This document shows, piece after piece, positions 7,935 to 15,819 of a stretch of 28,480 bases of DNA. The stretch's first letter is position 1, and each line of letters begins with the position of its first letter. The position numbers were made by a program, and so were the translations under genes. Below the pieces are notes generated by a model. That model saw only the letters and a program-made list of their open reading frames with translations. It was not told the origin of the DNA and searched no databases. Source of the stretch: JANNGZ01 sp031404155 (GTDB lineage Bacteria > Pseudomonadota > Gammaproteobacteria > Burkholderiales > Burkholderiaceae_C); the NCBI GenBank assembly GCA_031404155.1, contig JANNGZ010000062.1, positions 1 through 28,480 of the forward strand. Reading direction: 5' to 3'.

Positions 7935-8804
7935 ATGAAACTGCTGCTGAAGTTCAACTTCGTGTTCGTGCTGGTCTTCGCCCTGGGCCTGGCCGCCACG
8001 GGCTATGTCTCCTGGGCCCTGCTGGAGCGCAACGCGCGCGACGAAATCGCACAGAACGCGCGGCTGCTGATGGACGCCGCGCTCTCGACGCGCTCCTACA
8101 CCGGCAGCCAGGTCGGCCCCTTGCTGCAAACACAGATGAAGTACACCTTCCTGCCGCAGTCGTTGCCGGCCTATGCGGCCGCCGAGGTTTTCAGCGACCT
8201 GCGCAAGAAGCACACCGAATACAGCTACAAGGAGGCTGCCCTCAACCCGACCAACCCGCGCAACCGCGCGGTCGACTGGGAGTCGGACATCATCACCCAG
8301 TTCCGCAACAACAAGGACAGCAAGGAAATCATCGGCGACCGCGAAACGCCGACCGGGCGCTCGTTCTACGTGGCCCGCCCGATGCGCGCAGGCGAGTCCT
8401 GCCTGCCATGCCACAGCACCGTCGATGCCGCGCCCAAGACCATGATCGAACGCTACGGCCCTGCCAACGGTTTCGGCTGGGTGCTTAACGATGTGATCGC
8501 CGCGCAAATCATCTCGGTGCCCACCGAGGTGCCGCTCAATCGCGCCAAGCAGGCGTTCACCGTTTTCATGAGCTCGGTGGCCGCGGTATTCGTGGCCATC
8601 GGCGTCGCGCTCAACCTGATGTTGTGGGCGCTGGTAATCCGGCCGATCGGCAAGCTGTCTCAATTCGCCGACCGCGTCAGCCTGGGTGAGCTCGACATAC
8701 CGGAGTTCAAGCGCCGCTCCAGCGACGAAATCGGCGTGCTCGCACGCTCCATCGGCCGCATGCGCACCAGCATGGTCCAGGCGATGAAGATGCTGGAGAG
8801 TTAG
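7935..8804 (+). CDS. Membrane sensor, Tll0287-like (DUF3365) with CxxCH heme motif and HAMP
   Basis: This is a 289-residue inner-membrane protein. Transmembrane helix 1 is at about 5-29. A periplasmic domain spans about 30-200, ending in the Tll0287-like pattern with GRSFYVARPMRAGESCLPCH. The c-type heme attachment motif CLPCH is at 156-160. Transmembrane helix 2 is at about 205-232, and a HAMP domain (VIRPIGKLSQFADRVSLGELD, then DEIGVLARSIGRM) runs to the end. It has no kinase, cyclase or methyl-accepting output domain. The next gene, five bases after its stop, is a Ser/Thr kinase without a membrane segment, so the HAMP output may act on that kinase (inference). GAGGAG stands 7 bases before the start. 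Redox or gas sensing through heme is what the family would suggest. Confidence 0.9.
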   Translation: MKLLLKFNFVFVLVFALGLAATGYVSWALLERNARDEIAQNARLLMDAALSTRSYTGSQVGPLLQTQMKYTFLPQSLPAYAAAEVFSDLRKKHTEYSYKEAALNPTNPRNRAVDWESDIITQFRNNKDSKEIIGDRETPTGRSFYVARPMRAGESCLPCHSTVDAAPKTMIERYGPANGFGWVLNDVIAAQIISVPTEVPLNRAKQAFTVFMSSVAAVFVAIGVALNLMLWALVIRPIGKLSQFADRVSLGELDIPEFKRRSSDEIGVLARSIGRMRTSMVQAMKMLES

Positions 8805-8809
8805 TTCTC

Positions 8810-10219
8810 ATGACGATGCCGGAGCGCCTTGGCAAGTACCCGATCACCGCGGTGGCCGGCAAGGGCTCCATGGGCGTGGTCTACCGCGGCCACGACCCGG
8901 ACATCAAACGCGCGGTGGCGATCAAGACGATACGCAAGGAACTGCTCGACTCCGACGGCAACGACGAGAGCATGTCGGCGCGCTTTCGGCGCGAGGCCCA
9001 GGCCGCCGGTGCGCTGAGCCATCCCGGCATCGTCGCGGTTTACGAGTACGGCGAAGACGGCGGCTACGCCTACATCGCGATGGAGTACGTCGAAGGCGAC
9101 AGCCTGCGCGAATACATGGTGCGCGGTGCCAGCTGGGACGAACACGACTGCGTCAGCATCATGTCGCAGTTGCTCGACGCCCTGCAGTTCGCGCATGCCC
9201 ACGCGGTCTGGCACCGCGACATCAAGCCGGCGAACATCCTGGTGATGGGCAACGGCCGCATCAAGCTCACCGACTTCGGCATCGCGCGCATCGAGGCCAC
9301 CGACTTCACCAAGACCAACGTGATCATGGGCACGCCGGGCTATATCGCGCCGGAGGTCTACCTCGGCGGCGAGGTCGACCAGCGCATGGACATCTTTTCC
9401 GCCGGCGTGCTGTTCTACAACCTGCTCGCCGGCAGGCCGCCGTTTCACGGCCGGGCCGAAGCCGTGATGCACGACATCTGCTATCACGACCCGGCGCCGC
9501 CTTCCAGCGTCGATTCGCAGCGCCGCTGGCCGCAGTACGACGCGGTGGTGGCGCGCGCGCTCGAGAAGTCGCCCGACAAGCGCTACCAGAGTGCGGCCGC
9601 GTTCCGTGCCGCGATCCTGGCCGAGTACGCCCAGCCGCTCAACAGCACCCTGTCCGACACCACCATCATTGCGCGCGCGCAGCGGCCCGCGCCGCCCGAG
9701 CTGGGGTCGCTGCCCAAGACGATGCCGGTGCCCGGCCCCAGCACGCCGCCACCCACCGGCTGGAGCGCGCCGATCCTCCACGGCGTGGAGCTCGAACTGG
9801 CGCGCTTCGTCGGCCCGGTCGCGCGCGTGCTGGTGCGCCGCGCCGCGCAGCAGCACAAGAACATCGAGGCCTTGGCGCAGGCGCTGCTGGAGAGCATCGC
9901 CCAGCCCGAGGACCGCGAAGCCTTCACCCGTGCGGTCACGGGCTCGTCGCGCGCGGCGGTTCGCGCCGGCATGCCCGCCGATGCCGCCAGCGTGCCGCCG
10001 GCCGGGCCAGCCGATGCTCGCGCGCTCACCGCGGCCGACCTGGAACAGGCCACGCGCCTGCTCACCCGCTACCTCGGCCCGGTGGCGCGCGTGGTGGTCA
10101 AGCGGGCGGCCGCGGGCGGCGCGAACCGGCGCGAATTTCTGAACCAGGTCGCGCAAAGCCTGGACAGCGACGCGCAGCGGGAAAACTTCCTGCGCGACGC
10201 TTCGGTCTCCAGCGCCTGA
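8810..10219 (+). CDS. Hanks-type Ser/Thr protein kinase of the T6SS phosphorylation pathway
   Basis: This 469-residue kinase has a complete catalytic domain (about 8-275): Gly-rich loop GKGSMG at 17-22, Lys39 in VAIK, HRDIKPAN with Asp137, DFG with Asp155, and GTPGYIAPEVY in the activation segment. No transmembrane segment or von Willebrand domain is present, unlike Pseudomonas PpkA. After a Pro-rich linker the C-terminus has two copies of a ~50-residue module centred on GPVARVLVRRAA (about 326-376) and GPVARVVVKRAA (about 410-463). In the known pathway the kinase phosphorylates the FHA protein and TagF restrains activation; all three partners are encoded here. It follows the heme-motif sensor by five bases and precedes tssL by 64. 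No PppA-type phosphatase is visible in the window. Confidence 0.93.
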   Translation: MTMPERLGKYPITAVAGKGSMGVVYRGHDPDIKRAVAIKTIRKELLDSDGNDESMSARFRREAQAAGALSHPGIVAVYEYGEDGGYAYIAMEYVEGDSLREYMVRGASWDEHDCVSIMSQLLDALQFAHAHAVWHRDIKPANILVMGNGRIKLTDFGIARIEATDFTKTNVIMGTPGYIAPEVYLGGEVDQRMDIFSAGVLFYNLLAGRPPFHGRAEAVMHDICYHDPAPPSSVDSQRRWPQYDAVVARALEKSPDKRYQSAAAFRAAILAEYAQPLNSTLSDTTIIARAQRPAPPELGSLPKTMPVPGPSTPPPTGWSAPILHGVELELARFVGPVARVLVRRAAQQHKNIEALAQALLESIAQPEDREAFTRAVTGSSRAAVRAGMPADAASVPPAGPADARALTAADLEQATRLLTRYLGPVARVVVKRAAAGGANRREFLNQVAQSLDSDAQRENFLRDASVSSA

Positions 10220-10283
10220 GCCGGCCCGGCATCGGCCAACCTCGGTCGTCCGCTCGATCGCCAGCGCGCTCCAGGCCCAAGCC

Positions 10284-11576
10284 ATGAAACCAGACGAGCG
10301 CGCGCCGGCCGCGGATCTCGAAGCGACGTTGATGCCCGCGCCGGGCGGCCAGGCCACGGTGGTAATGAAGCGGCCGGGCGCGGCCCCTGCCGCAGCACCG
10401 AGCGCTGCGGTCGAGTTGCAACGCATGGTCGCCGGCATCAACCCGCTGATCGGCGCCGCCGACACGCTGCTGGCCCTGGTTGCTCAACTGCGCAGTTCCG
10501 CCTCGCACGCCGACCCGGCGATGTTGCGCTGGCAGCTGCTGGCCTGGATCGCCGAGTTCGAAAGCCGCGCCGCCGCCAACGGCGTGCCGCGGCCGCAGAT
10601 CACCGCTGCGCGTTACCTGCTCTGCAGCTTTGTCGACGAGGCGATCGCGCAGACGCCCTGGGGTTCGGGCAGCGCCGAGCGCAGCCTGCTGCAGGAGTTC
10701 CATGAAGAGCGCTCGGGTGGCGAAAAGGCGTTTCAACTTCTCGAGCGTCTGGGCGAGGACCCCAAGGCCAATGCCGACCTGCTCGAACTGTTCTACGTCT
10801 GCCTGAAGCTCGGCTTCGAAGGCCGCTACCGGGCCACGCCGGACGGCCGCGCCAAGCTCGACACGATTGCCGCACGTGTGCTGGAAGAAATCCGACCGGC
10901 CGAAACCGCGGCCCGTGCACGCAGCCTCGCGCCGAGCTGGCAGGGCGTGGTGGCACGTCAGCATGCCCAGGCGTCGGTGCTGCCGCCGTGGCTGGTGCTG
11001 GCGTTCGCGGCGGTGCTCGTGCTGGGCATATTCCTGGCCTTCAATGCCCGGCTCGACCAACTCGCGCGCCCGGTGTTCCGCCAGGTGCTGGCGCTGCCGC
11101 TGGCTCTGCGCGTGGAGCGCAGCGAAGCCGCCGCGGCGCCCCGCCTCGCGCCCTTGCTTCTGCCTGAGCTTGCGCGCGGCGCCTTGCAGGTGCGCGACGA
11201 GACCCTGGGCTCGGTGGTCACGCTGCCAGCCGATGCGCTCTTCGTTGCCGGCAGCGCGGCGCTCGCACCGCAACAGCGCGAACTGCTGGTTCGGCTGGCG
11301 GGGCTGTTGAAGGACTCGCCGGGCCAGCTGGCAGTGATCGGACACACCGACGACACGCCGGTGGCCTCGCCGCGTTTCCCGTCGAATTGGCATCTGTCGA
11401 ACGAACGGGCGCGCGCGGTGCTCGCGGCGTTGGTGCAGGCCGGCGTGCACCCGGACCGCGCGCGCGCCGAAGGCCGTGCCGAGGTGGAGCCGCTGCTGCC
11501 CAACGACAACGCGGCAGCGCGCGCGCGCAACCGGCGCATCGAGATCGAGCTGCGGCTGCCGCGCCCGAACAGTTGA
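10284..11576 (+). CDS. tssL: T6SS membrane-complex protein TssL (DotU/IcmH) with OmpA-like domain
   Basis: This 430-residue component of the TssJLM trans-envelope complex is anchored in the inner membrane. The cytoplasmic DotU-type domain is about 45-215, with NPLIGAADTLL, RYLLCSFVDEAIAQTPWG and LLEFHEERSGGEK-like features. A single transmembrane helix is at about 233-256 (WLVLAFAAVLVLGIFLAF). A C-terminal OmpA-like peptidoglycan-binding domain spans about 315-430, with VIGHTDDTPV, LSNERARAV and NRRIEIEL. OmpA-extended TssL is a known variant that anchors the complex to the cell wall. Fourteen bases separate it from tssM. No strong Shine-Dalgarno is visible, so the ATG at 10284 is supported mainly by the domain boundary. 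Confidence 0.95.
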   Translation: MKPDERAPAADLEATLMPAPGGQATVVMKRPGAAPAAAPSAAVELQRMVAGINPLIGAADTLLALVAQLRSSASHADPAMLRWQLLAWIAEFESRAAANGVPRPQITAARYLLCSFVDEAIAQTPWGSGSAERSLLQEFHEERSGGEKAFQLLERLGEDPKANADLLELFYVCLKLGFEGRYRATPDGRAKLDTIAARVLEEIRPAETAARARSLAPSWQGVVARQHAQASVLPPWLVLAFAAVLVLGIFLAFNARLDQLARPVFRQVLALPLALRVERSEAAAAPRLAPLLLPELARGALQVRDETLGSVVTLPADALFVAGSAALAPQQRELLVRLAGLLKDSPGQLAVIGHTDDTPVASPRFPSNWHLSNERARAVLAALVQAGVHPDRARAEGRAEVEPLLPNDNAAARARNRRIEIELRLPRPNS

Positions 11577-11590
11577 CCCGGCCCAAGCCG

Positions 11591-14500
11591 ATGCCCAAAA
11601 CCACCCTGCCCTGGCTCAAGGCGCCGCTGGCGCTGGCCGGCGTGCTCGCCGCGAGCGCGCTGCTCTGGTTCGTCGGCCCGATGCTGGCCATCGGCGGCGT
11701 CGCGCCGCTGGCCGGCGAGCCGGCGCGCTGGGCCGCGATCGCGCTGCTGCTGGTGCTGGCCTGCGCCAAGGCGTTGTGGCGCGCCGCAGCCGCCGCCAGC
11801 CGCAACCGCCGCCTGATGGAAGGCCTGATGGGCGACGACGCCGCGGCGGGCCACGCGGCGGCCGCGGGCGAGGAAGAAGCCGCTGATGTCGAGCAGCGCT
11901 TCGAGCAGGCGGTGGCGCTGTTGCGGCGCTCGCGCATCGGCGGCAAGAAGCGCCCCTGGCTCGCGGCGCTCTCGGGCCGCCCCTTCGTCTACCAGCTGCC
12001 CTGGTACATCATCATCGGCGCACCGGGTGCGGGCAAAACCACCGCACTGGTCAACTCGGGCCTGGAATTTCCGCTCGCGGCCAGCGTCGGCCAGGCCATG
12101 GTTCGTGGCATCGGCGGCACCCGCAATTGCGACTGGTGGTTCGCCAGCGAGGCGGTGCTGATCGACACCGCTGGCCGCTACACCACGCACGACAGCGACC
12201 GCGAGGCCGACCGCGCCGGCTGGTTCGGCTTCCTGGCCCTGCTGGCGCGCTACCGGCCCCAGCGCCCGATCAACGGCGTGCTGCTCACCTTGAGCGTGAG
12301 CGACCTGTTGAGCATGAGCCCGGAACGCCGGCTCGCCCATGCGGGTGAGCTTCGCGACCGCATCGAAGAGCTGCACCAGCGCCTGGGGCTGGCCTTTCCG
12401 GTCTATGTGCTGGTGACCAAAACCGACCTGCTCGCCAGCTTCATGGAGTTCTTCGCCGACTTCGACAAGGACGAGCGCGCGCAGGTCTGGGGCACCACCT
12501 TCCCGTACGAGGCCGACTCCACACGCGAGGGCCCGCAGCTGCGCATGGCCAGCGACTTCGCCGAGTTGGAGAAGCGGCTCAACGATTGTCTGCTCGACCG
12601 CCTCAACGGCGAGGGCGACCGCGAACGCCGCGCCGCGATCTATGCCTTCCCGCAGCAGTGGCGCGTGCTGCGCCAGACCCTGTTCGAGTTCCTCCAGGTC
12701 CTGCTCGGCGGGTTGCGCCCGGAGTTGCGGCCGCAGGTGCGCGGCGTCTACTTCACCAGCGCCACCCAGGAGGGGCGGCCGATGGACCGCGCGCTCGGCG
12801 GCCTGGCGCGGGCCCTGGGGCTGCCCGGCCGCGTCCTGCCCACCGCGCGCCCGAGCGGCAAAACCTTCTTCGTCACGCGGCTGCTGCGCGACCTGGTCTT
12901 CGCGGAGTCGGGCCTGGCCGGTACCAACCTGCGCTGGCAACGCCGCCGCTCGCTGCTGCAGTGGGCGCTGGTGGGCTTGAGTGTCGGCGGCGTGAGCGCG
13001 GTGGCCGCGCTCTCCTGGCAGGCCTATGGGCACAACCGCGCCTACATCGACGCGCTCGCTTCGCGGCTGCCGGCGCTGGAGCGCGACGTGGCCGGGGCAC
13101 GCAGCGCGCCGGTGGCCGAACTGGCGGCGCTCTTGCCGGCGCTTGACGCGCTCGCGGCGTTCGGCGCACCCGGCGATGGGCTGGCCATGCCCACCGATAC
13201 GCCTTGGGCCCTGGGCCTGGGCCGCGGCGAGATGCTCGCCAGCGCCACCCATGACGCCTACCTGCGCGCCTTGCGCGAAGCCTTCCAGCCGCGCATCGCC
13301 GCGCGCCTGGAGGCGCGCCTGCGCGCCGGCGAGCGTGAGCATGTCGAGCTGATCTACGACACGCTGAAGGCCTACCTGATGCTGTTCGGCGGCAAGAACT
13401 TCGACCGCCAGGCTTTGCGCGCCTATCTGCTCGCCGACTGGGACGCCAGCCTGCCCAAAAACCTGACGGCCACCCAGCGCGACGCGCTGCGGCGCCACCT
13501 GGACCAGCTGCTCGCCAGTGGCGAGGTCGGGGCACCCTCCAACGCCGACCCGCAGCTGGTGGCGCAGGCCCGCAAGCTCGTGTCCGGCGTGCCGCTGGCC
13601 GAGCGGGTCTACCAGCGGCTCAAGCAGTTGGACCTCGGCCCCGGCACCCTGCCCTTCGGCGCCGAGGCTGGCGCGGGGCCGGGCGCACAGCGTGTCTTTG
13701 TGCGTGCCAGCGGCCGCGCGTTGGACAGCGGCGTGCCGGCTTTGTACTCGCGCGCGGTGTTCCAGCAGTCCTTGCGCGAGCGCATGCAGGAGGTGCTGCG
13801 GCAGTTTGCGCAGGAGCAGGCCTGGGTGCTCGGAAAAGGCGACGCAAGCGGTGCGGGCGCAGGCGGCCCGGGTGCGGGCGCCAGCCCGGCCAACGGCCTC
13901 GCGGCCGATGGTGCGGGGCACAAGGCGCTGATCGACGAGGTGCAGAGCCGCTACCTCGCCGACTACGCCGCGCAATGGGAGGCCTTCCTCGGCGACTTGC
14001 GCCTCGTGCCTTCCGACAGCCTGGCTGCGACTGCCGAACTCGCCGGCCTGCTGGCGCGGCCCGACGCCGCGCTGACCGCTCTGCTGCAAACGGCAGCGCG
14101 CGAAACCACGCTCGGCGCGGCGGCAGCGGCCGCGGCGGCGTCCGAGAATCCGGTGCAGGCACGTTTCGAAGCCCTGCGCAACTTCGCCGGCGGCCAAGCC
14201 TTGCCGCAGCTGCAAGGCCTGCTGGGCAAGCTGTCGGCGTACCTGCTGGCGGTCGACGATGCGGTCAAGCGCAAGCTCGTGCCGCCGAGCAGCGACGTGA
14301 CCCGCGCCACCGCGCTGGCCGCGCAGCAGGCCCCCGAACCGGTGCGCGGCATGTTGCTGCAACTCGCTGCCGCCAGCTCCAGCCAGGTGTTCGCCGCGCT
14401 GCGCGAACCGCTGGGGCGCCAAATGGCCAGCGAGCTCGGCGCGGCCTGCAGCCGCGTGGTCGCCGGCCACTACCCGCTGGCCCGCGGCGGCAGCCAGGAA

Positions 14501-15112
14501 ATCTCGCGCGAGGAGTTCACGCGCACCTTCGGCGCCGGCGGCCTGATCGACGGCTTCTTCCAGCGCCACCTGTCGCCGCACGTCGACACCTCGACCCGCC
14601 CCTGGAGCTTTCGCGGCTCGGCGCGTGCCGAAGGCGCCGAGGCCCTGGTGCAGTTCCAGCGCGCGCAAGCGATACGCGACGCCTTCTTCCGCGACAGCGG
14701 GCGCCAGCTCGGCATGCGACTGGAATGGCGCCTGGTCGACATGGACCCCGGCATCGCCGAATTCATGCTCGAAGTCGATGGCCAGGCGCTGCGCTTCCGC
14801 CCCGGCGTGGCCGCGCCGCAAAGCCTGCAATGGCCCGGCCCGGGCGGTGGACCAGCCAACAACGGCCGGGTGCAGGTGCAGCTCTCCGTGGCCGGTGGCG
14901 GCGCCGGCCCAGGCCATGTTTTCGAAGGCCCGTGGGCCCTGCTGCGCCTGCTCGACCGGGTGCGCAGCGAACCCGGCGCCAGCCCGGAGCGCACCCTCCT
15001 CGTGTTCGACGTCGAAGGGCGCAAGGCCCGCTTCGAAGTCAAGAGCCCGGCCGCGCTCAACCCGTTCTCGCGCCAAGACCTGGAGCAGTTTCAATGCCCG
15101 GCGCGCCTGTGA
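11591..15112 (+). CDS. tssM: T6SS membrane-complex protein TssM (IcmF)
   Basis: This 1173-residue inner-membrane protein is the central scaffold of the trans-envelope complex. Two transmembrane helices lie near the N-terminus (about 8-30 and 38-60). A cytoplasmic NTPase-like domain has Walker A GAPGAGKTTAL (Lys149) and the IcmF pattern DTAGRYTTHD. A third transmembrane helix (LLQWALVGLSVGGVSAVAAL) is at about 455-475. The large periplasmic part ends in the conserved C-terminal region with RPWSF, FRDSG, GMRLEWRLVDMDPGI and PFSRQDLEQF. The length is normal for TssM. The start at 11591 begins immediately before the first membrane helix; longer in-frame starts fall inside tssL. The last 19 bases overlap tagF, suggesting translational coupling. 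Confidence 0.96.
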   Translation: MPKTTLPWLKAPLALAGVLAASALLWFVGPMLAIGGVAPLAGEPARWAAIALLLVLACAKALWRAAAAASRNRRLMEGLMGDDAAAGHAAAAGEEEAADVEQRFEQAVALLRRSRIGGKKRPWLAALSGRPFVYQLPWYIIIGAPGAGKTTALVNSGLEFPLAASVGQAMVRGIGGTRNCDWWFASEAVLIDTAGRYTTHDSDREADRAGWFGFLALLARYRPQRPINGVLLTLSVSDLLSMSPERRLAHAGELRDRIEELHQRLGLAFPVYVLVTKTDLLASFMEFFADFDKDERAQVWGTTFPYEADSTREGPQLRMASDFAELEKRLNDCLLDRLNGEGDRERRAAIYAFPQQWRVLRQTLFEFLQVLLGGLRPELRPQVRGVYFTSATQEGRPMDRALGGLARALGLPGRVLPTARPSGKTFFVTRLLRDLVFAESGLAGTNLRWQRRRSLLQWALVGLSVGGVSAVAALSWQAYGHNRAYIDALASRLPALERDVAGARSAPVAELAALLPALDALAAFGAPGDGLAMPTDTPWALGLGRGEMLASATHDAYLRALREAFQPRIAARLEARLRAGEREHVELIYDTLKAYLMLFGGKNFDRQALRAYLLADWDASLPKNLTATQRDALRRHLDQLLASGEVGAPSNADPQLVAQARKLVSGVPLAERVYQRLKQLDLGPGTLPFGAEAGAGPGAQRVFVRASGRALDSGVPALYSRAVFQQSLRERMQEVLRQFAQEQAWVLGKGDASGAGAGGPGAGASPANGLAADGAGHKALIDEVQSRYLADYAAQWEAFLGDLRLVPSDSLAATAELAGLLARPDAALTALLQTAARETTLGAAAAAAAASENPVQARFEALRNFAGGQALPQLQGLLGKLSAYLLAVDDAVKRKLVPPSSDVTRATALAAQQAPEPVRGMLLQLAAASSSQVFAALREPLGRQMASELGAACSRVVAGHYPLARGGSQEISREEFTRTFGAGGLIDGFFQRHLSPHVDTSTRPWSFRGSARAEGAEALVQFQRAQAIRDAFFRDSGRQLGMRLEWRLVDMDPGIAEFMLEVDGQALRFRPGVAAPQSLQWPGPGGGPANNGRVQVQLSVAGGGAGPGHVFEGPWALLRLLDRVRSEPGASPERTLLVFDVEGRKARFEVKSPAALNPFSRQDLEQFQCPARL

Positions 15113-15819
15113 CGCCGCTCGCCGCGCCGGGCTGGTTCGGCAAGCTGCCGCACCTGGGCGACTTCGCCTCACGCCGCCTGCCCCCTGGCTTCGTGCGGCG
15201 CTGGGACCGCTGGCTGCAACGCGGCCTGGCCGGCGCCCGCGGCCAGCTCGGCGAACGCTGGCCGGCGGTTTACCTGGTGGCGCCGATCCTGCGCTTCTGG
15301 GTCGGCCCCAAGGTGCTCGACGAACACGCCTGGGCCGGCTTGATGATGCCGAGCGTGGACCGCGTCGGCCGCCATTTCCCGCTCACGATCGCGCAGGTGG
15401 TGGACCCTCAAGCAAATGACGGGCCGCTCCCGAATTTCCCTGGCCCCTCGGGGGCCGGCAGCCGCGAAGCGGAGGCCTGGGGGCACTCTTTGGCCGCCGC
15501 GCTGGCCAGCCGCGCCTGGTTCCGCGCCCTCGACGCCGCGGCGCGGCAGGCGCTGGACGCCAACTTCAGCGTCGACGATCTGGAGCAGGCTCTCAGCGCC
15601 CTGCCCGCGGTCGACCCGCTGACGGTGGACGACACCGCCCAGCGGCTGGCCGAGCACGCATGCGGTGGCTGCAACGCGCCGCCAACTGCACCCGCACCCG
15701 CACCCGCACCCGGCAGCCTGTGGTGGTGCGGCGATGCCGGCGAGGACGCCGAATTCCGCTGCTTCGCGGCCCTGCCGCCGACCGCGGCATTCGTGTCGAT
15801 GCTAGAAAGCGCGCCATGA
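15094..15819 (+). CDS. tagF: T6SS accessory protein TagF (DUF2094)
   Basis: This 241-residue protein opens with the family signature GWFGKLPHLGDFASRRLPP, then WDRWLQ, WAGLMMPSVDRVGRHFPLT and a C-terminal GSLWWCG block. TagF is a post-translational repressor of T6SS assembly that acts with or against FHA and the kinase. It overlaps tssM by 19 bases at its start and the caspase-like gene by four at its end (ATGA). A Gly/Pro/Ser-rich stretch between the PLT block and AWFRALD is longer than I expect for the family and coincides with palindromic DNA. A hexamer repeat encodes an Ala-Pro run near the C-terminus. The family call is firm; the function in this strain is inferred. Confidence 0.93.
   Translation: MPGAPVTPLAAPGWFGKLPHLGDFASRRLPPGFVRRWDRWLQRGLAGARGQLGERWPAVYLVAPILRFWVGPKVLDEHAWAGLMMPSVDRVGRHFPLTIAQVVDPQANDGPLPNFPGPSGAGSREAEAWGHSLAAALASRAWFRALDAAARQALDANFSVDDLEQALSALPAVDPLTVDDTAQRLAEHACGGCNAPPTAPAPAPAPGSLWWCGDAGEDAEFRCFAALPPTAAFVSMLESAP
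15439..15486. repeat. Palindromic, repeat-like DNA inside tagF
   Basis: GGCCCC-TCG-GGGGCC at 15442-15456 is followed by CCGC-GAA-GCGG at 15462-15472 and GGCCTGGGGGC. The arrangement resembles short intergenic palindromic elements common in comamonad-type genomes, here translated in frame as a Pro/Gly/Ser/Glu-rich insert in TagF. Membership in a dispersed family is from memory and unverified. Confidence 0.4.
15688..15711 (+). repeat. Four tandem GCACCC hexamers in tagF
   Basis: Four perfect GCACCC units encode an Ala-Pro run. The unit keeps frame, so slippage would alter linker length only, not switch the gene off. Confidence 0.8.

Noticed and set aside
10958..15172. A 1404-codon minus-strand open frame antisense to tssM
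   Set aside because: High-GC codon bias leaves the reverse frame without stops. The translation is low-complexity Arg/Gln/Ala/Gly with no recognisable domain, while the plus frame encodes a full TssM.
15688..15711. A phase-variable hexamer repeat in tagF
   Set aside because: The unit is six bases, so copy change cannot switch the frame; it is recorded only as a repeat.
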